Shown: positions 1-6,498, counted from the stretch's first letter. The stretch is DNA of 14,874 bases from an uncultured Eubacteriales bacterium (GCA_900546415.1 URCY01000046.1:1-14874), one strand, 5' to 3'. The notes: generated by a model from the sequence alone, not told the origin. A program made the numbers and translations.

Positions 1-2755
1 TGGTCTCCTTGCCGGTCACGTTGCCGTCGGCGTCGTAGACCGACTTCGTCACGGACACGTAAACGGAATCATAGGTGTCAACGACTGCCTTCGGCACGTA
101 GTATTTGATCGAGAAATCGGCCTCGAAGATGACCGTCTTGCCGAAGAACTTCAGGTTCGCGTCGGTCAGCTTCTCGCTGACGCCGCAGGCGCAGACGCCG
201 TCAACATAGACGTGCGCCTCGGCCGCATTGATCACGGCGACGCAGACGCCGCAGGTGACCTTGTGCGTGCCGTCGCCGTTGTCGGCGTACTGATAGTTGC
301 TGTGGCCCTTCGCCGTGACGATGTCCGTCAGGTCGCTGTAATCGCAGCGCTTGCAGGTGACGGTCGTGTAGCCGTCCTCCGTGCAGGTCGCAGGCGTGAC
401 CACGCGCACATAGTCATGGCCGAGCGCTTCGACGATGTCCGTCATGTCGGAATAGTCGCAGCGCGAGCAGGTAACATGGGTGTAGCCGTCCTCCGTGCAG
501 GTCGCGGGGAACACGGTGGAATGGAGATCGTGACCCAGTGCCGGGATCGTCGGGATCTCGGCAAGCTCGGTGACACCCTCGGCGTCGGCGAACAGCTTGC
601 CGCAGGTGCAGGTCCAGTAGGCCTCGTTGCCGGCCTCGGTGCAGGTCGCAGCCTTCGCGGGGACTGCCGTCAGCGTGTGGACGTGCGCAGCCGGAGCCTT
701 TGCGAAGAGATAGAGGTCAGCCGCAGAAGCGGAAACCGTGAACTTGCCGTTTGCGAAGGAGAGATATTTTTCGTTGCAGCTCTTGAGGCTGACGGATCCG
801 GGCTCGGTTCCGGCGGCAACCGTGAAGATACCGTTCTGGAAGGAGGTCGTAACACGAATTGCCTTGGCGTTCAGGTGCAGATAGTTGCCTTCCGTCGCGC
901 CCTCAAAGCCGATGCCGGTATAGGGGGTATAGGTTCCCTCGACTGCCTTGAACAGGACGGTCGCGTCGGGGGTATTCACGGCGTTGTTCGCGAACGAGAC
1001 CTCGGTGCAGGTCGTAACTGCCTTGCCGGTCTCGAAGTTGGACAGCGCCCAGTACTTGCCGTCGGCATCCTTTGCAGCAATCACATAGACGCTGCCGGCT
1101 GTCAGCGTATCGGTCAGGGTGTAGAGGTCAAGCGCCATCTCTGCGCCGCAGCGGTCGCACTTGCTGTCCTGATCGGCGTCGACATGACCCAGAGCCGGGA
1201 TCACGACGGTATCAACTGCATTGCAGCGCGAGCAGGTACGAGTCTGTTCACCGGCCTCGGTGCAGGTAGCTTCCTTCGTGACGGTGTATTCGCCGTAGTC
1301 ATGGCCGAGCGCCGGGATGACCGCGCAGCCGGTGAGAACCTTGCCGCAGTCGGCGCACTTCGTGCCGGCCTCGCAGCCGTCGGCGGTGCAGGTGGCGGCA
1401 ACCGCCTCGACCTCCACAACGTTGGTATGCCCGCAGGGAGCAGCGTCGCCCTTCCGGTAGATCTCCGGGAGCACCATGCCGGCATTCGGAGCGGTAGTGT
1501 AGTTGGTGAAGCGCGTTGCGCTCACATTATAAAGAATCTTGCCGAAGGACGCGTTGGTGCTGGCGATCGTTGCGGCGCCGGTCGCGGCGTCGATCTCGAT
1601 CGTCCAGGTCTGCGCACCGCTGGCGTTGTTCAGCTCCAGCACCTTGACCGCGCTCGTGCCGACGACACCCTCTGCGGTGGTCAGCGTCCAAGCGCCTGCC
1701 TCGCCGCCGAGGGTGATCTCGATGGCGTCGGAGGCGGTGATCGCGCCGGTCTCGGCCGTAGCCACAGTCTGAGCGAAATAGGTTTTCCCGCCCATTGCCG
1801 CCGCGGCAGCGCCCTTGCTTGCCGAGGCGATCACGATCACGTCACCGGCCTTCAGAGTCGAAGCGTCGGAGACCAGCACGTAGCTCGTCTTTGCGGGCTC
1901 TGCTTCACCGCAAACCGTGCATACGCCGTTTTCATAGGTGTGACCCGTCGCCGGGACAGGCTCAACCTTCGTCTCTGCACAGCGGGTGCAGGTGAAGGTC
2001 TTTACGCCGTCGGTCGTGCAGGTCGCGGCCGTGGTGACCTCGCCCTCGTTCCAAGCGTGACCGAGAGCCGGAACAGTCGCGCAGCCGGAGAGAATCGCGC
2101 CGCAGTCGGTGCACTTCGTGCCGGCCTCGGAGCCATCCGTCGTGCAGGTGGCGGCGACCGCAGCGACCTGCTCAACGTTGGTATGCGCGCATACCGCTGC
2201 GGAGGCATCGAGCTTATAGAGCGTCAGTGCGCCGCCCGTGCTGGCCGCATAGCAGGCAAAGCCGTAAGTACCGTTACCGCGGAGAGTCGCGTTGACCTTC
2301 TTCGCCGTATTTGCCTTGTTGACGAACTCGAAGGCGTCCGTGCCGGAGCCTGTCCAGAGTGCTTCGTCGCTCGTGCCGTCGGCAAGGAGCTGTGCCTTGT
2401 TCTTCACGCCGGTGCCCGCCGCATAGGATTTGGTCGAGGCGTTATACAGGGTGTAATAGGTGTCGCTTGCCGCGATGTGCCAGACCAGAGCCTCGTCCGG
2501 GTTGGCAATCGCGTCGTTTTCGGCCGTGACCTCGGCATAGGACAGTCTTCCGCTGACGACTGCCGCCTTCATGGCCTTTCCGTTGTAGACGACCAGATAG
2601 TCGCCCTCTGCGATCGTGCCGTCTGCTTCAGCGGTATACTTCACAAAGCTGCCGCTGACAGACACCGCGCTCGCGCTGATGGTGATCCCGGTCAGCATGC
2701 CACAGATCATGGCAACCGCAAGGATCATGCTGAGAAAACGTCTTGTCATTTGCAT
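1..2755 (-). CDS. Large secreted protein with Cys-rich 'ATCTxxG' repeats, C-terminus outside window
   Basis: Partial: 918 residues are visible and the frame is still open at base 1. The ATG at 2755 is preferred because AAAGGAG lies 6 bases upstream; an in-frame ATG at 2749 is the alternative. Residues 1-30 form a Sec signal peptide (basic MQMTRR, hydrophobic core, ISASA end), so the product is exported. Three non-repeat modules of roughly 140-150 residues (about 31-185, 290-430 and 540-690, with phrases such as GDYLVVYNGKAM and LKAGDVIVIASAS) alternate with repeats of 38-50 residues. The repeats are near 189-285 (two), 441-535 (two) and 692-855 (four), with the pattern ATCTxxG...CxxC...ALGH. 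A further module starting near residue 865 runs off the window. The paired Cys and the GH end of each repeat could bind metal, but that is inference. Such architectures are typical of uncharacterised extracellular proteins of gut Clostridia. No catalytic domain is visible, so function is unknown; the missing C-terminus might hold one or an anchor. Confidence 0.85.
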   Translation of the reverse strand, partial: MQMTRRFLSMILAVAMICGMLTGITISASAVSVSGSFVKYTAEADGTIAEGDYLVVYNGKAMKAAVVSGRLSYAEVTAENDAIANPDEALVWHIAASDTYYTLYNASTKSYAAGTGVKNKAQLLADGTSDEALWTGSGTDAFEFVNKANTAKKVNATLRGNGTYGFACYAASTGGALTLYKLDASAAVCAHTNVEQVAAVAATCTTDGSEAGTKCTDCGAILSGCATVPALGHAWNEGEVTTAATCTTDGVKTFTCTRCAETKVEPVPATGHTYENGVCTVCGEAEPAKTSYVLVSDASTLKAGDVIVIASASKGAAAAAMGGKTYFAQTVATAETGAITASDAIEITLGGEAGAWTLTTAEGVVGTSAVKVLELNNASGAQTWTIEIDAATGAATIASTNASFGKILYNVSATRFTNYTTAPNAGMVLPEIYRKGDAAPCGHTNVVEVEAVAATCTADGCEAGTKCADCGKVLTGCAVIPALGHDYGEYTVTKEATCTEAGEQTRTCSRCNAVDTVVIPALGHVDADQDSKCDRCGAEMALDLYTLTDTLTAGSVYVIAAKDADGKYWALSNFETGKAVTTCTEVSFANNAVNTPDATVLFKAVEGTYTPYTGIGFEGATEGNYLHLNAKAIRVTTSFQNGIFTVAAGTEPGSVSLKSCNEKYLSFANGKFTVSASAADLYLFAKAPAAHVHTLTAVPAKAATCTEAGNEAYWTCTCGKLFADAEGVTELAEIPTIPALGHDLHSTVFPATCTEDGYTHVTCSRCDYSDMTDIVEALGHDYVRVVTPATCTEDGYTTVTCKRCDYSDLTDIVTAKGHSNYQYADNGDGTHKVTCGVCVAVINAAEAHVYVDGVCACGVSEKLTDANLKFFGKTVIFEADFSIKYYVPKAVVDTYDSVYVSVTKSVYDADGNVTGKET
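364..508 (-). repeat. Tandem 114-base coding repeat in secreted protein gene
   Basis: Two adjacent repeat units of the secreted protein are nearly identical at the DNA level. The stretch from 367 (TGTAGCCGTCCTCCGTGCAG on the plus strand) recurs at 481, an offset of 114 bases or 38 codons. Both units encode PATCTEDGYT followed by VTC.RCDYSD.TDIV. Such near-identity suggests recent duplication, and unit number may vary between strains. Confidence 0.7.
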
Positions 2756-2857
2756 TCACTTCTCCTTTAATTTTTTGATGGGGTAAAGGGATCTGCTGTG
2801 CGTGGCCGATGCGCCATGGAGATCACGAAGTGGGCAATGCATTTGCTCGTCTGGTAT

Positions 2858-2992
2858 GCAGAGAGCCAACCGACCAAATCCGACTTGCCTGTCTGGGTCA
2901 TCCTTGCGGTGCATCGTCCGAGGGATGGGATACCGGATCACTCCGCATTTCTGCGGAGAAATTCCACAAAACGTTGTGCCGGTTTGCTCTGC
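2858..2992 (-). ncRNA. Candidate structured leader RNA of the secreted-protein gene
   Basis: The leader between the promoter at 3008-3036 and the start codon at 2755 is about 245 bases. It can form a closing helix GCAGAG/CTCTGC (2987-2992 with 2858-2863). Inside is a compact three-way junction: helix ACCGG/CCGGT (2979-2983 with 2932-2936), hairpin CACAA-CGTT-TTGTG (2965-2978), and a perfect 7-bp hairpin CTCCGCA-GAAA-TGCGGAG (2941-2958) with a GNRA tetraloop. Junction linkers are 0, 6 and 4 bases. I compared it by eye with c-di-GMP, TPP, SAM, cobalamin, ydaO, FMN and T-box consensus motifs and found no match. No U-tract terminator precedes the gene, so any control would act on translation or stability. 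The structure is my hand folding only. Confidence 0.4.
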
Positions 2993-3007
2993 GATTTATT
3001 TTACCAG

Positions 3008-3036
3008 AGTATAGCACGGCACATTTTAAATTGCAA
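3008..3036 (-). promoter_or_regulatory. Sigma-A promoter of the secreted-protein gene
   Basis: On the minus strand, TTGCAA (3031-3036) and TATACT (3008-3013) are separated by exactly 17 bases. The DNA upstream of the -35 box is very AT-rich, as in an UP element. Transcription would start near 3001, giving a leader of about 245 bases. Confidence 0.75.
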
Positions 3037-3201
3037 TAGCTTTTTCGAGATTTGCCTGTTACTTTTCTTAATAAAGTATGTTTTGACAAACTTATTTCAT
3101 TTTTTGGATAATTATTTTAGTTTTTTCAAATCAATGTGCAGTTTTTCTCAAAAATCCGCATTTTCTCTGCCAAAATTCCAATTTTTCCGAATAATAACAT
3201 T
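3037..3201. other. AT-rich intergenic spacer
   Basis: This stretch is far richer in A and T than the flanking genes and holds no gene. It separates the stop codon of the isomerase (3202-3204) from the promoter of the next minus-strand gene. I see no convincing intrinsic terminator: only AAAATT-GG-AATTTT-type symmetry and a weak GCA/TGC hairpin. Isomerase transcripts may therefore read into the secreted-protein gene. Its likeliest role is an UP element for the promoter at 3008-3036. Confidence 0.5.
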
Positions 3202-4098
3202 TTATCGAGCAATTTCTGCAAGATATTCTCTCAAAACCGCTCCTGCGGCGCGAAGCTGGAGCAGCCGCACGGCCGGTGTGCTCTTGGGAAGCTCGGCGAT
3301 CGGCTCCATATTGATCGCCCCGCGGAAGCCGACCTCGCGCAGCGCGCGCAGAAGCTCCGGCCAGTTCAGGCTGCCATAGCCCGGGAAGAGGTGCAGATCC
3401 TCATAGATCGGCCCGATCCTGCCGTAATTGTCGTTCAGATGAACCGTCTTGAGCGCGTGGCCGAGGGTGCGGATCATCGCCGGAACGTCCTGCGCCTCAA
3501 TGTTGGCGTGTCCCGTGTCCAGACAAAGCCCGACGCAGTCATCGCCGATGTCGCGCATCAGGGCGAGCAGCTCCTCCGCCCGGGTGTAGGGATACGGCGG
3601 GTCGCCGGGAAGCTGGACGTGATGAGAATCAAAGGTGTTCTCCAGACAGATGCAGACCCCGCTGCACGCCGCAAGCCCGCAAAGCTCGGAAAACCAGCGC
3701 ACGTTCCACGCGTGGATGCGCGCGCGCAGCTCCGGCGTCGCGACCCGGTCGGATTGGCGCAGGGGATGAAAGACCAACCAGCGGCAGCCCAGCAGGCGGC
3801 ATGCCTCGATGCAGCGCGCATAGACCTCCCATGGGCGTTCGGCATGAAAATCGACCGGGATCGCCTGCTTCCACGGTGCGTGCGCCTGCACGATCGGAAG
3901 CTGCGTCCGGTCTAGGACATCTGCCAATGTATGAACCCAGTCTCGCCAATCGTCCCGCAGGAGCGGGTCGCCCGCATGGCTGCCGTAGACGCTGAAGGGA
4001 AAATCCAAGCCGTCAAATCCGGCGTTTTTGACCAGAGCGACGGCCCGCTCGAGCGGCATGGTGCGGCAAAAGCTCGCCATCGATGTTGAGATCTGCAT
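3202..4098 (-). CDS. Sugar phosphate isomerase/epimerase (xylose isomerase-like TIM barrel)
   Basis: 298 residues, a normal length for the AP endonuclease 2 / xylose isomerase-like TIM-barrel family (PF01261 type). The metal-site pattern is complete: E153 in CLENT, D194 and H197 in LCLDTGHAN, H220 in TVHLND, H236 in EDLHLFPGYG and E265 in INMEP. These are the usual ligands of a divalent metal in sugar epimerases and isomerases such as the IolE/IolI, tagatose-epimerase and hydroxypyruvate-isomerase groups. There is no signal peptide, so it is cytoplasmic. The start at 4098 has AGGA 7 bases upstream. It is transcribed alone from a consensus promoter at 4243-4271. No sugar transporter, kinase or dehydrogenase neighbours help fix the substrate, so I leave it open. 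An AP endonuclease (Nfo) role is unlikely because the DNA-repair signature motifs are not seen. Confidence 0.85.
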   Translation of the reverse strand: MQISTSMASFCRTMPLERAVALVKNAGFDGLDFPFSVYGSHAGDPLLRDDWRDWVHTLADVLDRTQLPIVQAHAPWKQAIPVDFHAERPWEVYARCIEACRLLGCRWLVFHPLRQSDRVATPELRARIHAWNVRWFSELCGLAACSGVCICLENTFDSHHVQLPGDPPYPYTRAEELLALMRDIGDDCVGLCLDTGHANIEAQDVPAMIRTLGHALKTVHLNDNYGRIGPIYEDLHLFPGYGSLNWPELLRALREVGFRGAINMEPIAELPKSTPAVRLLQLRAAGAVLREYLAEIAR

Positions 4099-4111
4099 AG
4101 ACGCTTCCTCT

Positions 4112-4186
4112 CCGAAGAAGAATACGCCCGGCCGCCTTGTTCAGGCGTTTCCGCATCCCACGCAGAATTTTTCTGTATTCTCTCGG
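4112..4186 (-). ncRNA. Candidate folded leader of the isomerase gene
   Basis: In the roughly 138-base leader, CCGA plus AGAATAC (near 4175-4186) can pair with GTATTCT plus TCGG (near 4112-4125), with a small internal loop. This encloses hairpins CAGAA-AAA-TTCTG and CGCCT-GAACA-AGGCG. The 3' strand ends just before the AGAGGAAG ribosome binding site, so folding could influence translation. I do not recognise a known riboswitch here, and the structure is hand-folded. Confidence 0.3.
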
Positions 4187-4223
4187 TTTTTATTCCACAT
4201 AAAAGTTTTTTCTCGTCATTCGA

Positions 4224-4252
4224 TTGACTTTTTGTTTCGAATAGTATATCAT
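4224..4252 (+). promoter_or_regulatory. Promoter of the yihY-like gene
   Basis: TTGACT (4224-4229) and TATCAT (4247-4252) are separated by 17 bases. Transcription would start near 4259, 70 bases before the start codon. Its -10 box overlaps the -10 box of the opposing isomerase promoter by two bases. Confidence 0.6.
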
Positions 4253-4271
4253 TTTTATCGATCTTTGTCAA
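4243..4271 (-). promoter_or_regulatory. Consensus sigma-A promoter of the isomerase gene
   Basis: On the minus strand, TTGACA (4266-4271) and TATACT (4243-4248) are separated by exactly 17 bases, close to an ideal sigma-A promoter. Transcription would start near 4236. The element is interlocked with the plus-strand promoter at 4224-4252. Confidence 0.8.
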
Positions 4272-4277
4272 TTACTC

Positions 4278-4307
4278 TCCGCCCATGAAATATTTCATTT
4301 CGGCGGA
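4278..4307 (+). promoter_or_regulatory. Nested inverted repeat in yihY leader (operator or mRNA hairpin)
   Basis: A perfect 14-base palindrome ATGAAATATTTCAT (4285-4298) sits inside a second inverted repeat TCCGCC (4278-4283) / GGCGGA (4302-4307). It lies just upstream of the isomerase -35 box and in the 5' leader of the yihY-like mRNA, 7 bases before its Shine-Dalgarno sequence. It could be a dimeric repressor site controlling both genes, or an RNA hairpin. The regulator is unknown. Confidence 0.45.
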
Positions 4308-4328
4308 CATTCGGAAAGGAGCTGCACC

Positions 4329-5153
4329 ATGCGGGCACTTTACGCGCGGATCAAGGCGTTCGTCGAGTGGTTTGCCGGGTTTCATATCCCGCTCTATGCC
4401 GCCAACGCCGCGTTTTACCTGATCCTGTCCCTCTTCCCTGCCGTGATGCTGATCGTCGGTATGCTGCCCTACATCGGATATACGCAGGCCTCGCTGCTCA
4501 ATGCCCTGCGCGGCCTTCTCCCGGACGTGCTGATGCCGCTGATGGAGCGCATTGTCAACGACATGAGCACGAACAACACCGGTGTCATGCTCTCCATCAC
4601 CGCAGTCACGGCAATCTGGTCGTCCTCACGCGGCGTTTACTGTCTCCAGCTCGGCCTCAACAGCATCAACGGCGCGTCCGAAAACCGCAGCTATTTTTTC
4701 CGCCGCGCGCTCTGCGTGGTCTATATGGTCTTTATTCTTGCGGCGCTGATGCTGACGCTCGTGCTGCACGGCTTCGGGCGCGAGATTGCAAGCTTCTGCA
4801 TGAGCCGTCCGGTTCCGATCCTGCAATGGATCGCCAAGGTCATGCAGTTCCGCGGCCTGCTGCTTATGTTCCTGCTGACGGCACTGTTTTCGGCGATCTT
4901 CTTCGTCTTCCCGAACAAGCGGATGCACTTTCTGAGCGTCGTGCCCGGCGCGGCGCTTGCCGCCCTCGGCTGGCTGGTCTTCACGAATCTCTTCTCGGTC
5001 TATGTCATATACTCGCAGTCCTATTCCACGCTGTACGGCAGTCTGTCCGTCCTCGCGATCGGGATGTTCTGGCTCTATTCCTGCATGGTCATCCTGTTCT
5101 GCGGCGCGGTGTTCAACCTGATGCTTGAAAGGCTGCGCGAGCTGAAAAAATAA
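4329..5153 (+). CDS. YihY/BrkB-family inner membrane protein
   Basis: 274 residues, slightly shorter than many YihY/virulence factor BrkB family members but covering the whole core domain. Six hydrophobic segments are visible, roughly at 24-46, 85-105, 125-147, 175-194, 203-227 and 236-264. Family-typical stretches include AAFYLILSLFPAVMLIVGML near the N-terminus, WSSSRGVYCLQLGLN near 97-111, FVFPNKRMHFLSVVPGA near 192-208 and YGSLSVLAIGMFWLY near 236-250. It is an integral cytoplasmic-membrane protein. The E. coli member was once wrongly called RNase BN, and the transport or envelope role of the family remains unsettled. AAAGGAG 7 bases upstream supports the ATG at 4329. A terminator follows at 5170. 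It is a single-gene unit, divergent from the isomerase. Confidence 0.9.
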   Translation: MRALYARIKAFVEWFAGFHIPLYAANAAFYLILSLFPAVMLIVGMLPYIGYTQASLLNALRGLLPDVLMPLMERIVNDMSTNNTGVMLSITAVTAIWSSSRGVYCLQLGLNSINGASENRSYFFRRALCVVYMVFILAALMLTLVLHGFGREIASFCMSRPVPILQWIAKVMQFRGLLLMFLLTALFSAIFFVFPNKRMHFLSVVPGAALAALGWLVFTNLFSVYVIYSQSYSTLYGSLSVLAIGMFWLYSCMVILFCGAVFNLMLERLRELKK

Positions 5154-5169
5154 AACATTTCGCATGAAA

Positions 5170-5206
5170 AACCGCTGCGTCGGACGTCCGGCGCAGCGGT
5201 TCTTTT
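5170..5206 (+). terminator. Intrinsic terminator after the yihY-like gene, probably bidirectional
   Basis: Stem AACCGCTGCG (5170-5179) pairs with CGCAGCGGTT (5192-5201); the central CGGAC/GTCCG extends it through one U-G pair. It is followed by TCTTTTC. On the minus strand the same stem is followed by TTTTTC, so it could also stop transcripts coming from the DUF1540 gene through the repeat. Confidence 0.85.
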
Positions 5207-5209
5207 CAG

Positions 5210-5368
5210 GGAACCTCTGATTCAATTGCAAGAACGGTCAGCGAGGGATTTTGTTCCAAATTAAGGTTTGAAAATTGCAGAAATCCTTTACGTATTTCAA
5301 GATTTTCAAACCGATAAGCTGGGGCAAAAGACCCGCTGAGCGCCGCAGCCGATTGATTCAGAGGTTCC
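5210..5368. mobile_element. MITE-like palindromic repeat, complete copy (159 bp)
   Basis: The terminal inverted repeats are 19 bases each with 17 matches: GGAACCTCTGATTCAATTG at 5210-5228 against GGAACCTCTGAATCAATCG read from 5368 backwards. The inner part is also imperfectly palindromic, including CAGCG-rich arms and a perfect 11-bp pair GGTTTGAAAAT (5265-5275) / ATTTTCAAACC (5302-5312). The whole element can fold into one long hairpin. It contains no transposase. It is more AT-rich than the flanking genes. A second copy starts at 14823 with 47 of 52 bases identical. No clear target-site duplication is visible. Confidence 0.75.
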
Positions 5369-5376
5369 TCGGGATT

Positions 5377-5541
5377 TTACTTTCTGTCGAAGGACTTGCA
5401 GTCGGTGCACTGCTGCACGGTCGGATCGGCCTCGTGCGTGCCGACCTGAATGCTGTCCAGAGAGCAATAGTTCTCGGCGCCGCAGTGATGCTTGCACTGA
5501 GAGACCGAGCATCGGATGCAATGGTTCGCGTTGCAGTTCAT
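5377..5541 (-). CDS. Small Cys-rich DUF1540-type protein
   Basis: 54 residues with eight cysteines (C3, C8, C11, C16, C20, C26, C45, C48) in the spacing of DUF1540 proteins of Clostridia: CxxC, then CKHHC, then a CSLDSIQVG-like strand, then CTDC near the end. The arrangement suggests a small zinc-binding or otherwise metal-binding fold, which is inference. The family has no established function. The start at 5541 is chosen because AAGGAGG lies 8 bases upstream and the family domain begins there; an upstream in-frame extension to 5616 is rich in Lys, Arg and Ser and lacks family similarity. It is monocistronic, divergent from rpe, and its stop lies only 8 bases from the MITE-like repeat. I could not assign a promoter. 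A hairpin CCTCCG/CGGAGG (5566-5593) sits in its leader. Confidence 0.8.
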   Translation of the reverse strand: MNCNANHCIRCSVSQCKHHCGAENYCSLDSIQVGTHEADPTVQQCTDCKSFDRK

Positions 5542-5609
5542 GTGTCTGACCTCCTTTTTTGATTTCCTCCGTAGTTTGCGCGATTTTCGGAGGTTCAAGC
5601 AGGAAAAAT

Positions 5610-5638
5610 TTGACACGGCCGACGCAAGCCGTTATAAT
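5610..5638 (+). promoter_or_regulatory. Perfect consensus sigma-A promoter of rpe
   Basis: TTGACA (5610-5615) and TATAAT (5633-5638) are separated by exactly 17 bases, matching the consensus at all 12 positions. This suggests strong constitutive expression, starting near 5645. Confidence 0.9.
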
Positions 5639-5646
5639 AAAGGCAA

Positions 5647-5683
5647 GCAGCCGTTTCTGCGCGGGCGGAGTTCCGCAGGCTGC
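5647..5683 (+). promoter_or_regulatory. 5'-end hairpin of the rpe mRNA
   Basis: GCAGC (5647-5651) pairs with GCTGC (5679-5683), and CTGCG (5657-5661) with CGCAG (5674-5678), leaving a 5-base bulge. It begins within a few bases of the expected transcription start and could stabilise the mRNA 5' end. No known riboswitch is recognised. Confidence 0.4.
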
Positions 5684-5711
5684 ATTTCATACTATGCCTC
5701 GGAGGTGCAAG

Positions 5712-6362
5712 ATGGTTAAGGTAGCTCCTTCCATTTTATCGGCAGATTTTGTCAATCTCGAGCGCGATATCCGCGCTTTGAAGGAAACCGGCGCGGATTA
5801 TGTCCATGTGGACGTGATGGACGGCCTGTTCGTGCCGAATATCACGATCGGCATCCCGGTCGTCGCGGCGATCCGCCGCATCACGGATATGCCGCTGGAT
5901 GTGCATCTGATGATCGACCGGCCGCTGCGCTATGTCGACGATTTCTGCAAGGCCGGCAGCGACCTGCTGACCGTCCATGTCGAAGCCGACACGCAGGAGA
6001 ACACGCTCGCCGCGCTCAAGCGCATCCGCGAAAACGGCGTCCGCGCCGCGATCTCGGTCAAGCCCAAGACCCCGGCGGAGGCAGTTCTGCCCTTCCTGCC
6101 CTACTGCGACCTGATTTTGGTCATGACGGTCGAGCCGGGCTTTGGCGGGCAGTCGTTCATGCAGGACATGATGCCCAAGCTCAAGACGATCCGCGGGTAT
6201 ATCGACGCGCAGAACCCCGGCTGCGAGCTGGAGGTCGACGGCGGCGTGAACACCGAGACGGCGCGCATCTGCCGCGAGAACGGCGCAAATGTGCTCGTCG
6301 CGGGCAGCGCCTATTTCAAGGCGGCCGACCCGGCGGCGTTCGTCCGCGCGGTCAAAGCGTGA
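5712..6362 (+). CDS. rpe: Ribulose-phosphate 3-epimerase
   Basis: Interconverts D-ribulose 5-phosphate and D-xylulose 5-phosphate in the non-oxidative pentose phosphate pathway; cytoplasmic. 216 residues, the normal length for this TIM-barrel enzyme. Family signatures are all present: APSILSADF near the N-terminus (S8), VHVDVMDGLFVPN (H32 and D34), DVHLMI (H65), MTVEPGFGGQSF (138-149) and LEVDGGVN (D176). H32, D34, H65 and D176 are the metal ligands, with D34 and D176 the expected acid-base pair. The frame is open upstream to 5559, but the ATG at 5712 is chosen because GGAGG lies 6 bases before it and the family fold starts immediately. It is a single-gene unit with a perfect promoter and its own terminator, not next to rsgA as in many Firmicutes. 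Confidence 0.97.
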   Translation: MVKVAPSILSADFVNLERDIRALKETGADYVHVDVMDGLFVPNITIGIPVVAAIRRITDMPLDVHLMIDRPLRYVDDFCKAGSDLLTVHVEADTQENTLAALKRIRENGVRAAISVKPKTPAEAVLPFLPYCDLILVMTVEPGFGGQSFMQDMMPKLKTIRGYIDAQNPGCELEVDGGVNTETARICRENGANVLVAGSAYFKAADPAAFVRAVKA

Positions 6363-6390
6363 TTCGCAAAAGCGCATCCAATTCGGCACA

Positions 6391-6435
6391 AAAAAACAAC
6401 GGAACGGAACCGACCTCGGCTCCGTTCCGTTTTTT
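6391..6435. terminator. Bidirectional intrinsic terminator between rpe and the permease gene
   Basis: Stem ACGGAACGGA (6399-6408) pairs with TCCGTTCCGT (6421-6430), with a further CCG/CGG in the loop. It is followed by TTTTT on the plus strand. A run of A before the stem gives a U-tract on the minus strand. It serves the convergent rpe and permease genes. Confidence 0.92.
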
Positions 6436-6498
6436 GCTGCGCAAAGCGGTTTATGCGCCGGTCTCTTGCGCAGTTTCGCGGCGCAGGGCACTCATTTT

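Noticed and set aside
212..2770. An 852-codon open frame on the plus strand opposite the secreted-protein gene
   Set aside because: The opposite strand encodes a protein with a signal peptide, good ribosome binding site, promoter and family-typical repeats. The plus frame is Arg/Gly/Ala-rich, has no recognisable domain and no ribosome binding site. It stays open because of the GC-rich, repetitive codon use of the real gene.
2756..2941. A 61-codon minus-strand frame, apparently GTG-started, whose stop abuts the secreted-protein ATG
   Set aside because: A coupled leader peptide is possible, but the start has no well-placed Shine-Dalgarno, the residues look random, and the region is better explained as a structured leader RNA.
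2858..2992. GEMM-I (c-di-GMP) riboswitch, suggested by GCAAACC in the leader of a secreted protein
   Set aside because: The partner motif ACGCAAAGCC and the conserved tetraloop receptor arrangement are missing; only GCAAACC matches.
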